Assembly: GCA_903824735.1 (NCBI GenBank)
Contig: CAIJXO010000026.1
Coordinates: 1-14,254, forward strand
Direction: 5' to 3'
DNA: 14,254 nucleotides
Source of the DNA: an uncultured bacterium
GTDB taxonomy: Bacteria > Patescibacteriota > Minisyncoccia > Phycocordibacterales > GWA1-40-21
A model generated the notes under the pieces. The model was not told the DNA's origin. It did not search any database and saw only the letters and a list, made by a program, of their open reading frames with translations. Shown here piece by piece: positions 1 through 9,033 of the stretch (positions are counted from its first letter, which is position 1; each line of letters starts with the position of its first letter). The position numbers were made by a program, and so were the translations under genes.

Positions 1-240
1 AGCGAAGATCAATATCGTACACACATAGGTGATGATGACAGCGATCAAACGTTTGATCTTAAAGCGACCAAACCAGAGAGTCAGAGGTTCAATAGCTGAA
101 GCAATGACGATAGCGGTAAGCACTACGAGCACCAAATCGAGCATCTTATATACAATAAAAGCCAGGACTAAGATAACTAGAGTCTTGATAATAGTTCCAG
201 AAGTAATGGTAATATTGAACTTCTTTTCTGGTAGTTCCAT
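1..240 (-). CDS. AI-2E family transporter, N-terminal part (cut by window edge)
   Basis: This is the beginning of a polytopic membrane protein whose remaining two thirds or more lie off the left edge; 80 codons are visible. The start is MELPEKKFNITITSGTIIK, followed by a hydrophobic segment (about residues 20-55) with the pattern VYKMLDLVLVVLTAIVIASA, then IEPLTLWFGRFKIKRLIAV leading into a second membrane segment. The 'VLTAIVIASAIEPLTLWF' region is characteristic of the AI-2E/DUF20 permease family. Members of that family include autoinducer-2 exporters and Na+/H+ antiporters, so the substrate cannot be deduced. The ATG lies 13 bases after the stop of the upstream protease gene, consistent with an operon. 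No clear ribosome binding site precedes it. Family assignment is from pattern recognition of the N-terminus only. Confidence 0.8.
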   Translation of the reverse strand, partial: MELPEKKFNITITSGTIIKTLVILVLAFIVYKMLDLVLVVLTAIVIASAIEPLTLWFGRFKIKRLIAVIITYVCTILIFA

Positions 241-253
241 AAAAACTATATTA

Positions 254-1522
254 TCACAGTTTTAGGATTTTCTCAAATTCAGTTTTATTGTCAAATCTGC
301 CGACAATAGCCAGATTTAGCCCTTTATTTACAAAAATCTCGTTCGCTAATTTTTTGATTTCGGCGGCAGTAACAGAATTGATTTCTTTTTTAATCTCTTC
401 TGGAGTCTTGATCTTCTCATTCATGATTTCTTGGAAACCATAAAACTTAGCTAGTGAATTTGAGGATTCGAGACCAAGATACATCGTACCGGCCAGATTC
501 TGTTTCACTTTATTTAATTCTTTTTCAGATACCAATTCTGTCTTTAACTTATTTAGCTCACTCAAGATTACTGTTACCACTTCTTTGACTCGTTTATTGT
601 CGACGCCAGCACTTACGGAAAATACCCCATGATCAGTAAAGGCATCCTGCCCAGCATTGGCATAATAACAAACCCCCATTTCATCACGTAGCTTTTTAAA
701 AAGACGTGAGCTCATACCGGCATCAAGTACTCCCACAAGTAAATCCATAACTTTTGATCGCTTGTCAAAAATATCAAAAGAACGAAAACCTAGAACTAAG
801 TGTGTTTGATCAGTATCCTTTTTGAAAAGTGAAATTTCCGGTTTAGTTTGATTTTCTACCACTTTCTCCTTCTTCCCTTTTATTGCCTTGGGCATTACTG
901 AAAATATTTTCTTAATATCTTTCAGAACTTTCGCCTCGGCAAAATTACCGGCCACGATGACCGTGGTAGATTTAGCTTTGTAAAACTTATTTCGGTAATT
1001 TACAAAATCATCTCTCTTAAACTTTCGGATATTATCAGCTGGCCCAAGTACATCCCAACCGGCCGGTGTATTACCGTAAAGTAAATCGGTGAAAACCACC
1101 TGTACCTTACGTTGAGGCAGATCCTCGTACATGTTTATTTCCTCTATTATCACCCCCTTCTCTTTCTCGATTTCTTTTTCATCAAAAATAGGGTTCAAAT
1201 ACATATCCGAGACAACATCGAGTAATTTGTCGACATGAGAATATTCAGCTTTCGCATAGTAACCGGTGTATTCGTGACCAGTAAAAGCATTGTAAACCGA
1301 GCCGATAGTATCAAGCTCAGTGCTGATATCAGAATTGTGCGGACGATTCGTCGTGCCTTTAAAGCACATATGTTCGAGGAAGTGAGATATACCGTTTTGT
1401 TCTTTGGTTTCGTATTTGGAACCAGCTTCGACAAGCACAAAGACCGTAACTGTGGGACTACCTTTCATCGGTACAGTAATAGCCCGCAGACCATTGTCCA
1501 AAATTGTTTTTTTATATTTCAT
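254..1522 (-). CDS. M16 family zinc metalloprotease (pitrilysin / processing-peptidase type)
   Basis: The 422-residue protein is the usual length for a single-chain, two-domain M16B peptidase. The inverted zinc motif HxxEH is present as H47-F-L-E50-H51. The third ligand glutamate fits E127 in VIIEEI, 76 residues after H51, as the family requires. The segment around N78-Y88 (NAFTGHEYTGYY) matches the conserved substrate-binding strand. The N-terminal catalytic domain spans about 10-155 and the C-terminal M16 domain about 165-345, including the SSRLFKKLRDE region that normally holds the essential Arg/Tyr pair. Such enzymes degrade short unfolded peptides in a closed chamber. No signal peptide is visible, so it is probably cytoplasmic. 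It begins one base after the glycyl-tRNA synthetase stop codon, so translation is probably coupled. It looks complete and catalytically competent. Confidence 0.93.
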   Translation of the reverse strand: MKYKKTILDNGLRAITVPMKGSPTVTVFVLVEAGSKYETKEQNGISHFLEHMCFKGTTNRPHNSDISTELDTIGSVYNAFTGHEYTGYYAKAEYSHVDKLLDVVSDMYLNPIFDEKEIEKEKGVIIEEINMYEDLPQRKVQVVFTDLLYGNTPAGWDVLGPADNIRKFKRDDFVNYRNKFYKAKSTTVIVAGNFAEAKVLKDIKKIFSVMPKAIKGKKEKVVENQTKPEISLFKKDTDQTHLVLGFRSFDIFDKRSKVMDLLVGVLDAGMSSRLFKKLRDEMGVCYYANAGQDAFTDHGVFSVSAGVDNKRVKEVVTVILSELNKLKTELVSEKELNKVKQNLAGTMYLGLESSNSLAKFYGFQEIMNEKIKTPEEIKKEINSVTAAEIKKLANEIFVNKGLNLAIVGRFDNKTEFEKILKL

Positions 1523-1523
1523 A

Positions 1524-2864
1524 TTAATTCAACTTACTTTTTAAGTAGTCCGAAAGTTTGGCGGCCTCTACCCTCTCCTGCTTACCAGTATCGCGATCAC
1601 GAACAGTGACGGTATTGTCTTTTTCAATTGTATCAAAGTCGACAGTCACACAATACGGCGTACCGATTTCATCTTGACGACGATATCTTTTGCCAACGTT
1701 ACCGTTGTCATCAAACATGACCGCACCAAATTCTTTTCTTAGGGCCTGATAAATTTCACGAGCTTTTTCCACAAGCGCCGGTTTATTTTTTAATAACGGG
1801 AATACCGCCACCTTAACTGGAGCGACTACTGGTGCAAATTTAAGATAGGCGCGAACCTCCTCGTTCATGTTGTCTTCTGTGTAAGCACTCGATAGGATCG
1901 CTAAGATCGTGCGGTCAAGTCCAAACGAAGGCTCAATACAATGTGGCACAAACTTCTCCTTTGTTTCTTCATCTAGATATGATAGCTCTACCCCACTAAA
2001 TTCAGAATGTTTCTTTAGGTCATAATCGGTTCGATACGCTAGACCATAAAGCTCGCTGCGGCCAAAAGGAAAATCAAATTCAAAATCAATTGTCCTCTTA
2101 GAATAGAAGGCACGATCGGCATCAGCGATTTCATTTTCATACACATTCACGGGATTCAAACCAATTTGTTTAGTCCAATCAAGCATCTCTTTCCTAAAAT
2201 GTTCAAACGTTGGTGCCCAGTCTTTTGGGTTAACTAAATACTCGATTTCCATCTGCTCAAATTCACGGCTACGGAAAGTAAAATCGCGGGGCGCAATTTC
2301 ATTACGAAAAGCCTTACCAATCTGACCCATACCAAATGGTAGCTTTGGATGGAAAGAATCGATAATGTTCTTGTAGTTTACAAACATCCCTTGTGCAGTT
2401 TCTGGGCGAAGATAAGAGATCGAGGAATCGTCTTCAACGGCACCAGCGTGGGTCTTAAACATCATGTTGAACTGGACCGGCTTGCCCAAGTCACCTTTCC
2501 CACAGTCAGGACATTTGCCTTTCTCAGCTTTGAGATCGTAGCCCTCAACTTTATCGGCACGAAAGCGCTTTTTACATTTATCACAAGTGACAAGCGGATC
2601 AGAAAAACCACCGACATGACCCGTTGCTTTCCAGACATTTTGATTCATCAGAATCGCCGCGTCAACGCCGTACATATCCTCGCGGTCGGTCACAAACTTT
2701 TTCCACCATAGATTTCGGACATTGTTTTTTAAAGCTGTGCCAAGTGGACCATAATCCCAAGTACCAGACAGGCCCCCATAAATCTCTGAACCTTGATAGA
2801 TAAAACCTCGGCGCTTACAAAGGGAGACAATCTTTTCCATTAACTCACTATCTTTAGCTTTCAT
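1524..2864 (-). CDS. glyS: Glycine--tRNA ligase (alpha2, eukaryote/archaea-like type)
   Basis: This class II aminoacyl-tRNA synthetase charges tRNA-Gly. It is the single-chain homodimeric form, 446 residues, close to the usual 450-470, not the bacterial alpha/beta form. The N-terminus has the family signature SGTWDYGPLG (about 33-42). A zinc knuckle is formed by C94/C97 and C118/C121. Active-site elements include LRPETAQGMF (152-161), motif 2 around FRNEIAPRDF (186-195) with SREFEQMEIE just after, and motif 3 in EPSFGLDRTILAIL (about 315-330). The C-terminal about 100 residues form the anticodon-binding domain (APVKVAVFPLL onward). It sits between the membrane-anchored repeat protein (36-base gap) and the M16 protease (1-base gap), all on the same strand. 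No missing catalytic element was noticed. Some databases call this form glyQS. Confidence 0.96.
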   Translation of the reverse strand: MKAKDSELMEKIVSLCKRRGFIYQGSEIYGGLSGTWDYGPLGTALKNNVRNLWWKKFVTDREDMYGVDAAILMNQNVWKATGHVGGFSDPLVTCDKCKKRFRADKVEGYDLKAEKGKCPDCGKGDLGKPVQFNMMFKTHAGAVEDDSSISYLRPETAQGMFVNYKNIIDSFHPKLPFGMGQIGKAFRNEIAPRDFTFRSREFEQMEIEYLVNPKDWAPTFEHFRKEMLDWTKQIGLNPVNVYENEIADADRAFYSKRTIDFEFDFPFGRSELYGLAYRTDYDLKKHSEFSGVELSYLDEETKEKFVPHCIEPSFGLDRTILAILSSAYTEDNMNEEVRAYLKFAPVVAPVKVAVFPLLKNKPALVEKAREIYQALRKEFGAVMFDDNGNVGKRYRRQDEIGTPYCVTVDFDTIEKDNTVTVRDRDTGKQERVEAAKLSDYLKSKLN

Positions 2865-2900
2865 ATTTTTACAGTATATATAATTAAAAACTTTTCACAA

Positions 2901-4898
2901 CTACTTGACCACCGCTGATGAATCTATACGGAAATATGGGTCACTAGTCAATTCGGTGCTAACAGCTTGGAAAGCGTCGGTAACTGTCGCTCCGGTAAAC
3001 ACATCCCGGGCGATCAGGATAGCTTCGCCCACGATATCTGGTGTCTCACCAATCTGACTAACGCTTGGTACGACTGAAACCTGGAAAGAGGCTTCCCTAG
3101 CAGAAGAGACCGTACCCGCACCAGCAGAGACATTTCCTACCGCCCAAGTAATTTGGCCCGTGCCAGAATCATAACTAATTTTTTCTGAGCTTGGACTAAT
3201 TGTATCAAGCCACTTCGTGTATGGTGGTAAAACGGCCGTTACTCTTGTTCCGGTCAAATTGTTCAATGGGTTTGTGACTGTCCAAGTAATCGTGTAAGTC
3301 GTCTCGGCTTCAGCCTTTGGCGGTATTGGACCCTTATTTGAGAATGGTCCGACATAATACAAAGCCTTGGCAGAAATCTGAGGGTTAGAAGTAACCTTGA
3401 TCTTACGAGAATCGGCAAAAAGAATATTTTGAGCACTAGTGTTACTATTTATTGTCTTGCCTCCAACCGTAATCGCCATCGAGATCACCGGATTACTTAA
3501 ACCAGAGCCAGTTACCGAAGCCGCGCTAAAACTACGTAAGGTAAACTTACTTTCACCACTTTGCCCCGGCTCAAGTGTCGCCAAAGTACGATCAGTGGTC
3601 TTGTCAAAAATAATAGTATTATCAAAAGAACGGTAAAATCCGCCGTCTACTTGCACCGCTGATTTATCGAGAGCGTTCCCGGCCATTTTAATAGCGATTG
3701 AAATGTCAGAAACTTGATATGGTAAATTGTTCTTCCAATTAACAATGGCTTCAATCTTATCGCCGGCCCCAGTCACATACTCTGCGGACTGATCGCCGTT
3801 TAGAGAAACATCAGCACTGACAAATGGTCGTCTGATAGTGACTGATGAGAAAGACGAAGTGAATGCAGTGTCGATTAAAGAGGTGTCTGCCGCTGATTGT
3901 GAGCCAAGACTAAAATTAAAACCACGTTCTTCCCCTTCTTGACCAGATACCATACCACTAATTTTGATCGTTCTCTTCTCACCTGGCGCTAAATCACCGA
4001 TCAGCCAAGTATTACTTTTAGCAAAAGCATTTGGACTCGAATTACTGAAACTAAAACCAAAAGGATATGTCGCTTTTAACAAGAGATTTTTTATAACCGA
4101 AGTCGAGTTAGATGTAACCTCAACAGTAAAACTAACCGCCTGATTAGCATTAATCTCAGTTGGTCCACTCACCACAAGGCTAACGGGGGCCGAGGTAATT
4201 AGGATAGGCACCACCTTAACTTTATTAAAAAGAGAGTTCGAACCAGCAACTTTATACTCCAGAGTCATACTCAAGTTTTTCTTTTCGTTCTCAGCTCCAA
4301 ATAGTACTACCTTCAGATTCTTCTTGGCTGTCTTACCCGGTAAAATGTCCCCTAAAAATAGCTGATTGCGTTTGACTGCGGTAGTGAGATCGGCGGCATT
4401 TACCACCCCGGCTGGAAAAACCACATTTAGATCAGCGGCGAGAAGTGCGGTATTATTATCATTCTTTACTTCGATCTCAAATGACAACGCTTCCCCACTT
4501 GCCACAGAAACCGGTGCCTTGACGGTGATAGCAATATTATCACCAGAGACCACATTACCGCCGATAAAAAACTTATAGAAAACTACGCCCAAAGCTAAAA
4601 TGAAAAAGATAACTGATCCAATTAGAATCTTAGTCGCAAGCGACATACCCTTCTTTGGTTCGGCCATCTGGCTAATATTGGCGCCTGTAAAACTTGGGTT
4701 TGTATCTACCTCAAGTCCGACACTGCGAATCGGTGATTCTGTAGCCCGACTGGCAAATTCACTATTATCCCAATCTTCTGGAATATTTGACGCCCGATCA
4801 TGAAGCTCATGTCGTTTAATCCTCTTTGTCACCTTGTCTTCTCGTGAATCCAAGACTTTTTCAAGCTGACTTATTTTACTTTTTGGGTCTTCGTACAT
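2901..4898 (-). CDS. Membrane-anchored DUF11-like beta-repeat protein (function unknown)
   Basis: A 665-residue protein with a charged cytoplasmic N-terminal part (residues 1-87, including the basic stretch KVTKRIKRHELHDR), one hydrophobic helix at about 89-112 (ATKILIGSVIFFILALGVVF) and a long outside portion. The outside portion is rich in Ser, Thr, Asn, Val and Ala and reads as about four immunoglobulin-like beta-sandwich domains (about 122-235, 236-356, 357-502, 503-650). Each repeats the pattern 'sGe.l.f.i.vkN' then 'P.G..f' then 'w.iGdl.pGe..t', which is typical of DUF11/CARDB-like surface modules. There is no LPxTG or other sorting signal, so anchoring should be by the N-terminal helix. 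The gene lies 24 bases after recO and 36 before the glycyl-tRNA synthetase. A cell-surface or adhesion/scaffold role is inferred only from architecture. Confidence 0.75.
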   Translation of the reverse strand: MYEDPKSKISQLEKVLDSREDKVTKRIKRHELHDRASNIPEDWDNSEFASRATESPIRSVGLEVDTNPSFTGANISQMAEPKKGMSLATKILIGSVIFFILALGVVFYKFFIGGNVVSGDNIAITVKAPVSVASGEALSFEIEVKNDNNTALLAADLNVVFPAGVVNAADLTTAVKRNQLFLGDILPGKTAKKNLKVVLFGAENEKKNLSMTLEYKVAGSNSLFNKVKVVPILITSAPVSLVVSGPTEINANQAVSFTVEVTSNSTSVIKNLLLKATYPFGFSFSNSSPNAFAKSNTWLIGDLAPGEKRTIKISGMVSGQEGEERGFNFSLGSQSAADTSLIDTAFTSSFSSVTIRRPFVSADVSLNGDQSAEYVTGAGDKIEAIVNWKNNLPYQVSDISIAIKMAGNALDKSAVQVDGGFYRSFDNTIIFDKTTDRTLATLEPGQSGESKFTLRSFSAASVTGSGLSNPVISMAITVGGKTINSNTSAQNILFADSRKIKVTSNPQISAKALYYVGPFSNKGPIPPKAEAETTYTITWTVTNPLNNLTGTRVTAVLPPYTKWLDTISPSSEKISYDSGTGQITWAVGNVSAGAGTVSSAREASFQVSVVPSVSQIGETPDIVGEAILIARDVFTGATVTDAFQAVSTELTSDPYFRIDSSAVVK

Positions 4899-4922
4899 CG
4901 AGGTAAATTATACCACAAAATC

Positions 4923-5513
4923 CTAAAGATGGGTTTCTTTTAGAGATTTATTAATCTCGAGAATCGCCTTAGTCTTAAGCTTGGACATATTTGTAAGTAG
5001 CTCCTCGGTAAAATACGGTGAAGCGATAAACTGATCAAATTCTCCCAAATTCCCAATATAGCCCAAGCAAGATAATATACGCAGGGCCAAGATGCACTCA
5101 AAATTCGCCAGACCTTCTCGGTTCAACTTTTCCTGGCGTAAAAAAGCCAAACCCTCGTGCAAATTAACAAAAAGCAAATTGTTCTTCTCTTCACCGTGCA
5201 AAAGCCTAAGCAGTAAAGAAAATATACGAGAAACTAGTAAAAACTTTTCTTTATCAGTTTTAAGCAAATCACTGAGTGTAAAATTATTTACAGCAGAAGT
5301 CAGTCTCCAGATTTCTTTCCCCCGAACCAAAGCGAACTGACTGAAGGAAAAATCTTCTAGGTTGTAACGCAATTTGGACTTTAGCAACCGAGAACTCTGC
5401 GCGGTTGTTTTGATTAATCCAAAATCTTTGGTGAAAATAAAATAAAGCTTATTAGCTTCGCCAAAATTGACACTTTTTAAAATAAAGCCGTCGGTTGTAT
5501 AGATCGCGTGCAT
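4923..5513 (-). CDS. recO: DNA repair protein RecO (short form)
   Basis: The N-terminus reads MHAIYTTDGFILKSVNFGEANK, then LYFIFTKDFGLIKTTAQSSR, which is the RecO OB-fold pattern: 'eaivLk...ygE.drlv.lfT.e.Gli...akGar'. RecO acts with RecF/RecR to load RecA on SSB-coated gaps and to anneal strands. At 196 residues it is shorter than the usual 230-250. The C-terminal helical domain is represented by FECILALRILSCLGYIGNL, but the four-cysteine zinc site found in many bacterial homologues is absent. This is common in reduced genomes and does not by itself suggest a pseudogene. Its ATG immediately follows the ileS UAG stop with no gap, so translation is probably coupled. Confidence 0.85.
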   Translation of the reverse strand: MHAIYTTDGFILKSVNFGEANKLYFIFTKDFGLIKTTAQSSRLLKSKLRYNLEDFSFSQFALVRGKEIWRLTSAVNNFTLSDLLKTDKEKFLLVSRIFSLLLRLLHGEEKNNLLFVNLHEGLAFLRQEKLNREGLANFECILALRILSCLGYIGNLGEFDQFIASPYFTEELLTNMSKLKTKAILEINKSLKETHL

Positions 5514-8500
5514 CTATTTTATGATTTTCAATTCAAAATTAATCTCATCCACCTTGACTAAAGTACCGCCTTCGACGTTTTCAAATACAATACCCTTAAG
5601 CAGAGTGGTCTTTTTAATTTCGGCTTCAAACTTTTTCACTAGATTTTTTCCAGCTTCATCAGTCTTAATCTTTAAAGATACCGCGTCATTTGGATTAAGA
5701 TTTTCTTGCTTACGAAGTTCTTGGATGCCACGGCTAAGTTCACGATACTGCCCTTCAGCCTTTAGCTCTGAAGTAATATTAGTGTCGAGCTCAATTGGAT
5801 TGGCGATTGTATTGTCGAGTATTACTTCTTTAACGTTAACCTCGTCTTTAATTAAGCCGAAATACTTATCAGACAAACTAGTCTTAATCTTTAGACTCGA
5901 TAATGGCTGACGGACTTTATTGCCAGACTTCGAGCGTGCCTCGAGCCCAAGCGAAACAATCTTTCTCACCTCTTCCATATCAGAGAGCACTTTCTCTTCT
6001 TCAGTAGACAATTTGGAGACAGTTGGCCAGTCGGCAAGGTGTACGCTTTCCTTTCCATCACAAGCTTTAACTTTTTGATAAAGTTCATCGGCGTAAAACG
6101 GCATCGATGGTGCAATTACTTTTGCGAACTGCTCAAGCACATAACGGGTTGTCTCGATGGCCTGAGTTTTATCTTTGGCATCATCAGATTTGAAACGATC
6201 ACGTGAACGACGTAGATACCAGGTTGATAGGTCATCGACAAAATCTCCTATCGGTCTTGTGGCTCGATCTAATTCGTACTTATCGGTTGCTACAGTTACA
6301 TCATTGATTAGCTTGTTAAGCAGAGCTAGGACCCATTTGTCCAAAACATTTTCGGAAACCGGTACAAAATTCTTGACCGGCGCGGCGGTGTTTTGACTAT
6401 ACATCTCATAGAAAGAGTGGACATTATCGAGACGAGAAATAACTTTTTTCAACACCTCATCGACACCAGTCTCAGAGAAACAAAGGTCTTCAGCTTTCAC
6501 AATCGGCGAAGAAAGCAGGTAGTAACGCAGAGCATCAGCGCCATACTTGTCGACGACAATCATTGGATCTGGATAATTCTTCAAATGCTTAGACATCTTC
6601 TTGCCGTCGGCCGCTAAAGCCAAACCATTTACCACGACGTTTTTATATGCTGACTTACCAAAAAGTGCCACAGACAAGACGAGCATGGAATAGAACCAGC
6701 CGCGAGTCTGGTCCAAACCCTCGGCGATAAATTCGGCTGGAAAACCAACTGATTTTCTTAAAAAGCCTGGTTCGGGGTTAAATTTATCCAGGTTTTCAAA
6801 AGGATAGTGACTTTCACCATAAGGCATAGAACCGGACTCAAACCAGCAGTCAAAGACTTCCGGTACACGCTTCATTTCCCCGCCACAAGTACATGGGAAC
6901 ACCACTTCATCGATGAATGGTCGATGTAAGTCTAATTCATAATTATGATTGTGTGGAATCGGTGCGAAGTTTAGGTCTTTGACTTCTGAGTTCTTAATAA
7001 AATCATGGGCACGTAGGCGCAATTCGCTAGACTTTTCTCTATTTAGACCCTGGACACCTGCAAACATCAGACAAGCTGGAGTATTGTGGGTGACGATCAA
7101 AATATTTTTGCCTTCATGTTTACTATTTATATCGTAAACAAATTCCGTCATGCGGTTTTTGATTTGATTATAGTTTTCGCCGCCTTCTGGCGCTTTCTCA
7201 AATTTCTCAATGGCCGATTCGAAAAGTCGCTGATAGTCAGCATCACTCTTGCCATCAAGTACGCCACCGTAAACTTCATGGATTCGATCATCGGTAATTA
7301 TTTTGCTCTGATCAAAATTTAAGACTTCAGCAATGATTTTAGCGGTTTCTTGGGTACGGATAAAAGGTGAAACGTAAATCAAATCAATTTTCTTACTCTT
7401 AAGCTTCTCTGCTGTCTCTTTGACCTGGGCTCTGCCCTTGTCAGTCAGATGATGTGGACGCTTTGGATCAGAACTGATTACACCAAGGATGTTATTGTCG
7501 GCTTCACCGTGACGTACGACAAAGAAATTGTTGCGTCCACCGGTCTTTTTCTTCAAATCATCGACTGAACCGATAAATTCTCTGGCTTCACATTTATTAC
7601 ATTTCCAAACTGGCAATGGCGCACCCCAAAAACGTGAACGAGAAATTGCCCAATCACGCGCTCCCTCAAGCCACTTACCAAATCTTCCCTCTTTAATATC
7701 AGCGGGTACCCAATTAATTTTTTTATTAGCCTCGACTAATTTATCGCGGAACTTGGTAACCTCAACAAACCAAGATGAAGACGCGTAGTTTAAAAGTGGA
7801 GTATCACAACGCCAACAGTGTGGATAGGAGTGAATTAATTTCTCTTTGGCGAAAAGTGTTCCCTTACCCGCTAAGTATTTGATAATCTCAATATCCGCTT
7901 TCTGATGATCAGCTTTTGGTTTGACGTCCTGATCGGCAAAATCTTTTACTTCTGCTTTAAACTTTCCATTTGTGCCGACGTGCTGAATAAACGGCAGAGA
8001 TTTTTCCTTACCCAAATTCATATCGTCTTCACCAAAGGCCGGAGCAATATGAACAATACCGGTTCCGTCTTCAGTTGTAACAAAAGGCGCACCGTAAACT
8101 TTGAAACCGTTCTCCAAATTCTTCGTCTTACTGTTATTATAATAGTCAAAAACCGGCTTATAACTCTTACCAACAAGTGTCTCACCTTTAAATTCAGACA
8201 CGATAGCATAATTTTCTTTTATCACCGCCAGGCGAGACTTGGCCAGGATAAACAGATCCCCAGATGGCATCATCTTTATCTTTACATAATCAACTTCTGG
8301 ACCAACAGCTAATGCAACATTACCCGGTAGAGTCCAAGGGGTAGTGGTCCAAGCTAGAAAATATGTATTGGCCTCGCCGACAACCGCAAACTTAACCGTC
8401 ACTGAAATATCAGTAATATCTTTGTACCCCTGATTAACCTCAAAATTCGAAAGAGTTGTCTCACAGCGCGGACACAAATGCATGGACTTGAAACCTTCAT

Positions 8501-9011
8501 AGACAAAGCCCTTTTTATTCAACTGACTAAACACCCACCAGACACTCTCGGTAAAAGAAGCGTCCATGGTCTTATAATCATTTTCCATGTCGACAAAGCG
8601 TCCCATTCTTGGTACGACTATTTTCCAGTCATCGACGTAGGTCATCACTGTCTTCTCTGCAGCGGCGTTAAATTTCTCCACGCCGTACTCTTCGATATCT
8701 TTTTTACTTTTCAGATTTAACTCTTTTTCGACAATGTTTTCGACTGGTAAACCATGACAATCCCAGCCCCAACGACGTGGCACGTGTTTTCCAAGCATGG
8801 TTTGATACCGGCCGATAAAATCTTTCATGGTCCCAGCCAAAAGATGTCCGTAGTGAGGTGTACCGGTCGCAAATGGTGGACCATCATAAAAAACATACTC
8901 GCCTTTTGGTGAATCTTTTTCTAAAGACTTTTTAAAGATTTGTTTTTCCTGCCAGAAAGCTAATATTTTCTCCTCTTTTTCAGCTCTGGGGCTTTTTCCG
9001 ACTTTATCCAT
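5514..9011 (-). CDS. ileS: Isoleucine--tRNA ligase with an inserted histidine-phosphatase domain
   Basis: This class I synthetase charges tRNA-Ile. The HIGH-type motif is H53-Y-G-H56 and the KMSKS-type loop is KMSKH (805-809). WGWDCHGLPVE (81-91) and TTPWTLPGN (223-231, in the CP1 editing region) mark the type-2, eukaryote-like IleRS. Zinc-knuckle cysteines lie at C180/C183 and C399/C402. A second ribbon is split between C471/C474 and C707/C709. The chain is 1165 residues, whereas type-2 enzymes without the insert are roughly 960-1050. The excess is a complete histidine-phosphatase domain at about 493-685 (see the separate entry). After it, the canonical sequence resumes with DLHRPFIDEV and VPEVFDCWFESGSMP (716-730). 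The anticodon-binding helical domain follows at about 880-1040. The gene is 22 bases after argS and abuts recO. Start ATG at 9011 gives MDKVGKSPRAEKEEKILAFW, a normal IleRS N-terminus. Confidence 0.96.
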   Translation of the reverse strand: MDKVGKSPRAEKEEKILAFWQEKQIFKKSLEKDSPKGEYVFYDGPPFATGTPHYGHLLAGTMKDFIGRYQTMLGKHVPRRWGWDCHGLPVENIVEKELNLKSKKDIEEYGVEKFNAAAEKTVMTYVDDWKIVVPRMGRFVDMENDYKTMDASFTESVWWVFSQLNKKGFVYEGFKSMHLCPRCETTLSNFEVNQGYKDITDISVTVKFAVVGEANTYFLAWTTTPWTLPGNVALAVGPEVDYVKIKMMPSGDLFILAKSRLAVIKENYAIVSEFKGETLVGKSYKPVFDYYNNSKTKNLENGFKVYGAPFVTTEDGTGIVHIAPAFGEDDMNLGKEKSLPFIQHVGTNGKFKAEVKDFADQDVKPKADHQKADIEIIKYLAGKGTLFAKEKLIHSYPHCWRCDTPLLNYASSSWFVEVTKFRDKLVEANKKINWVPADIKEGRFGKWLEGARDWAISRSRFWGAPLPVWKCNKCEAREFIGSVDDLKKKTGGRNNFFVVRHGEADNNILGVISSDPKRPHHLTDKGRAQVKETAEKLKSKKIDLIYVSPFIRTQETAKIIAEVLNFDQSKIITDDRIHEVYGGVLDGKSDADYQRLFESAIEKFEKAPEGGENYNQIKNRMTEFVYDINSKHEGKNILIVTHNTPACLMFAGVQGLNREKSSELRLRAHDFIKNSEVKDLNFAPIPHNHNYELDLHRPFIDEVVFPCTCGGEMKRVPEVFDCWFESGSMPYGESHYPFENLDKFNPEPGFLRKSVGFPAEFIAEGLDQTRGWFYSMLVLSVALFGKSAYKNVVVNGLALAADGKKMSKHLKNYPDPMIVVDKYGADALRYYLLSSPIVKAEDLCFSETGVDEVLKKVISRLDNVHSFYEMYSQNTAAPVKNFVPVSENVLDKWVLALLNKLINDVTVATDKYELDRATRPIGDFVDDLSTWYLRRSRDRFKSDDAKDKTQAIETTRYVLEQFAKVIAPSMPFYADELYQKVKACDGKESVHLADWPTVSKLSTEEEKVLSDMEEVRKIVSLGLEARSKSGNKVRQPLSSLKIKTSLSDKYFGLIKDEVNVKEVILDNTIANPIELDTNITSELKAEGQYRELSRGIQELRKQENLNPNDAVSLKIKTDEAGKNLVKKFEAEIKKTTLLKGIVFENVEGGTLVKVDEINFELKIIK
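6958..7535 (-). other. Histidine-phosphatase (phosphoglycerate-mutase-like) domain inserted in IleRS
   Basis: Sub-gene domain, residues about 493-685 of the isoleucyl-tRNA synthetase. The chain reads FFVVRHGEADNN, giving the RHG catalytic motif R500-H501-G502-E503. It continues through HHLTDKGRAQV (521-530), SPFIRTQETA (548-557; second phosphate-pocket arginine R552), DDRIHEVYGG (acid candidate E579) and ILIVTHNTPA (second catalytic histidine H642). All residues needed for a branch-1 histidine phosphatase are present and in the standard order. The insertion point is between ribbon halves C471/C474 and C707/C709, where ordinary IleRS enzymes go from 'vgs.eel.e.sG' straight to 'dLHR'. The substrate is unknown. 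A nucleotide, sugar phosphate or aminoacylation by-product would all be possible for this superfamily. Confidence 0.92.
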
Positions 9012-9033
9012 AAGTAAAATCTATTGTAGCAGA

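Noticed and set aside
2866..2900. Promoter before the glycyl-tRNA synthetase (TTGTGA-16-TATACT on the minus strand)
   Set aside because: The hexamers are weak and the predicted start would leave almost no leader. The AT-rich gap makes chance likely, so I did not list it.
1235..8720. Numerous 60-135-residue frames antisense to the synthetase, protease and surface-protein genes
   Set aside because: They are shadows of well-supported long genes on the opposite strand, with no family resemblance or start signals.
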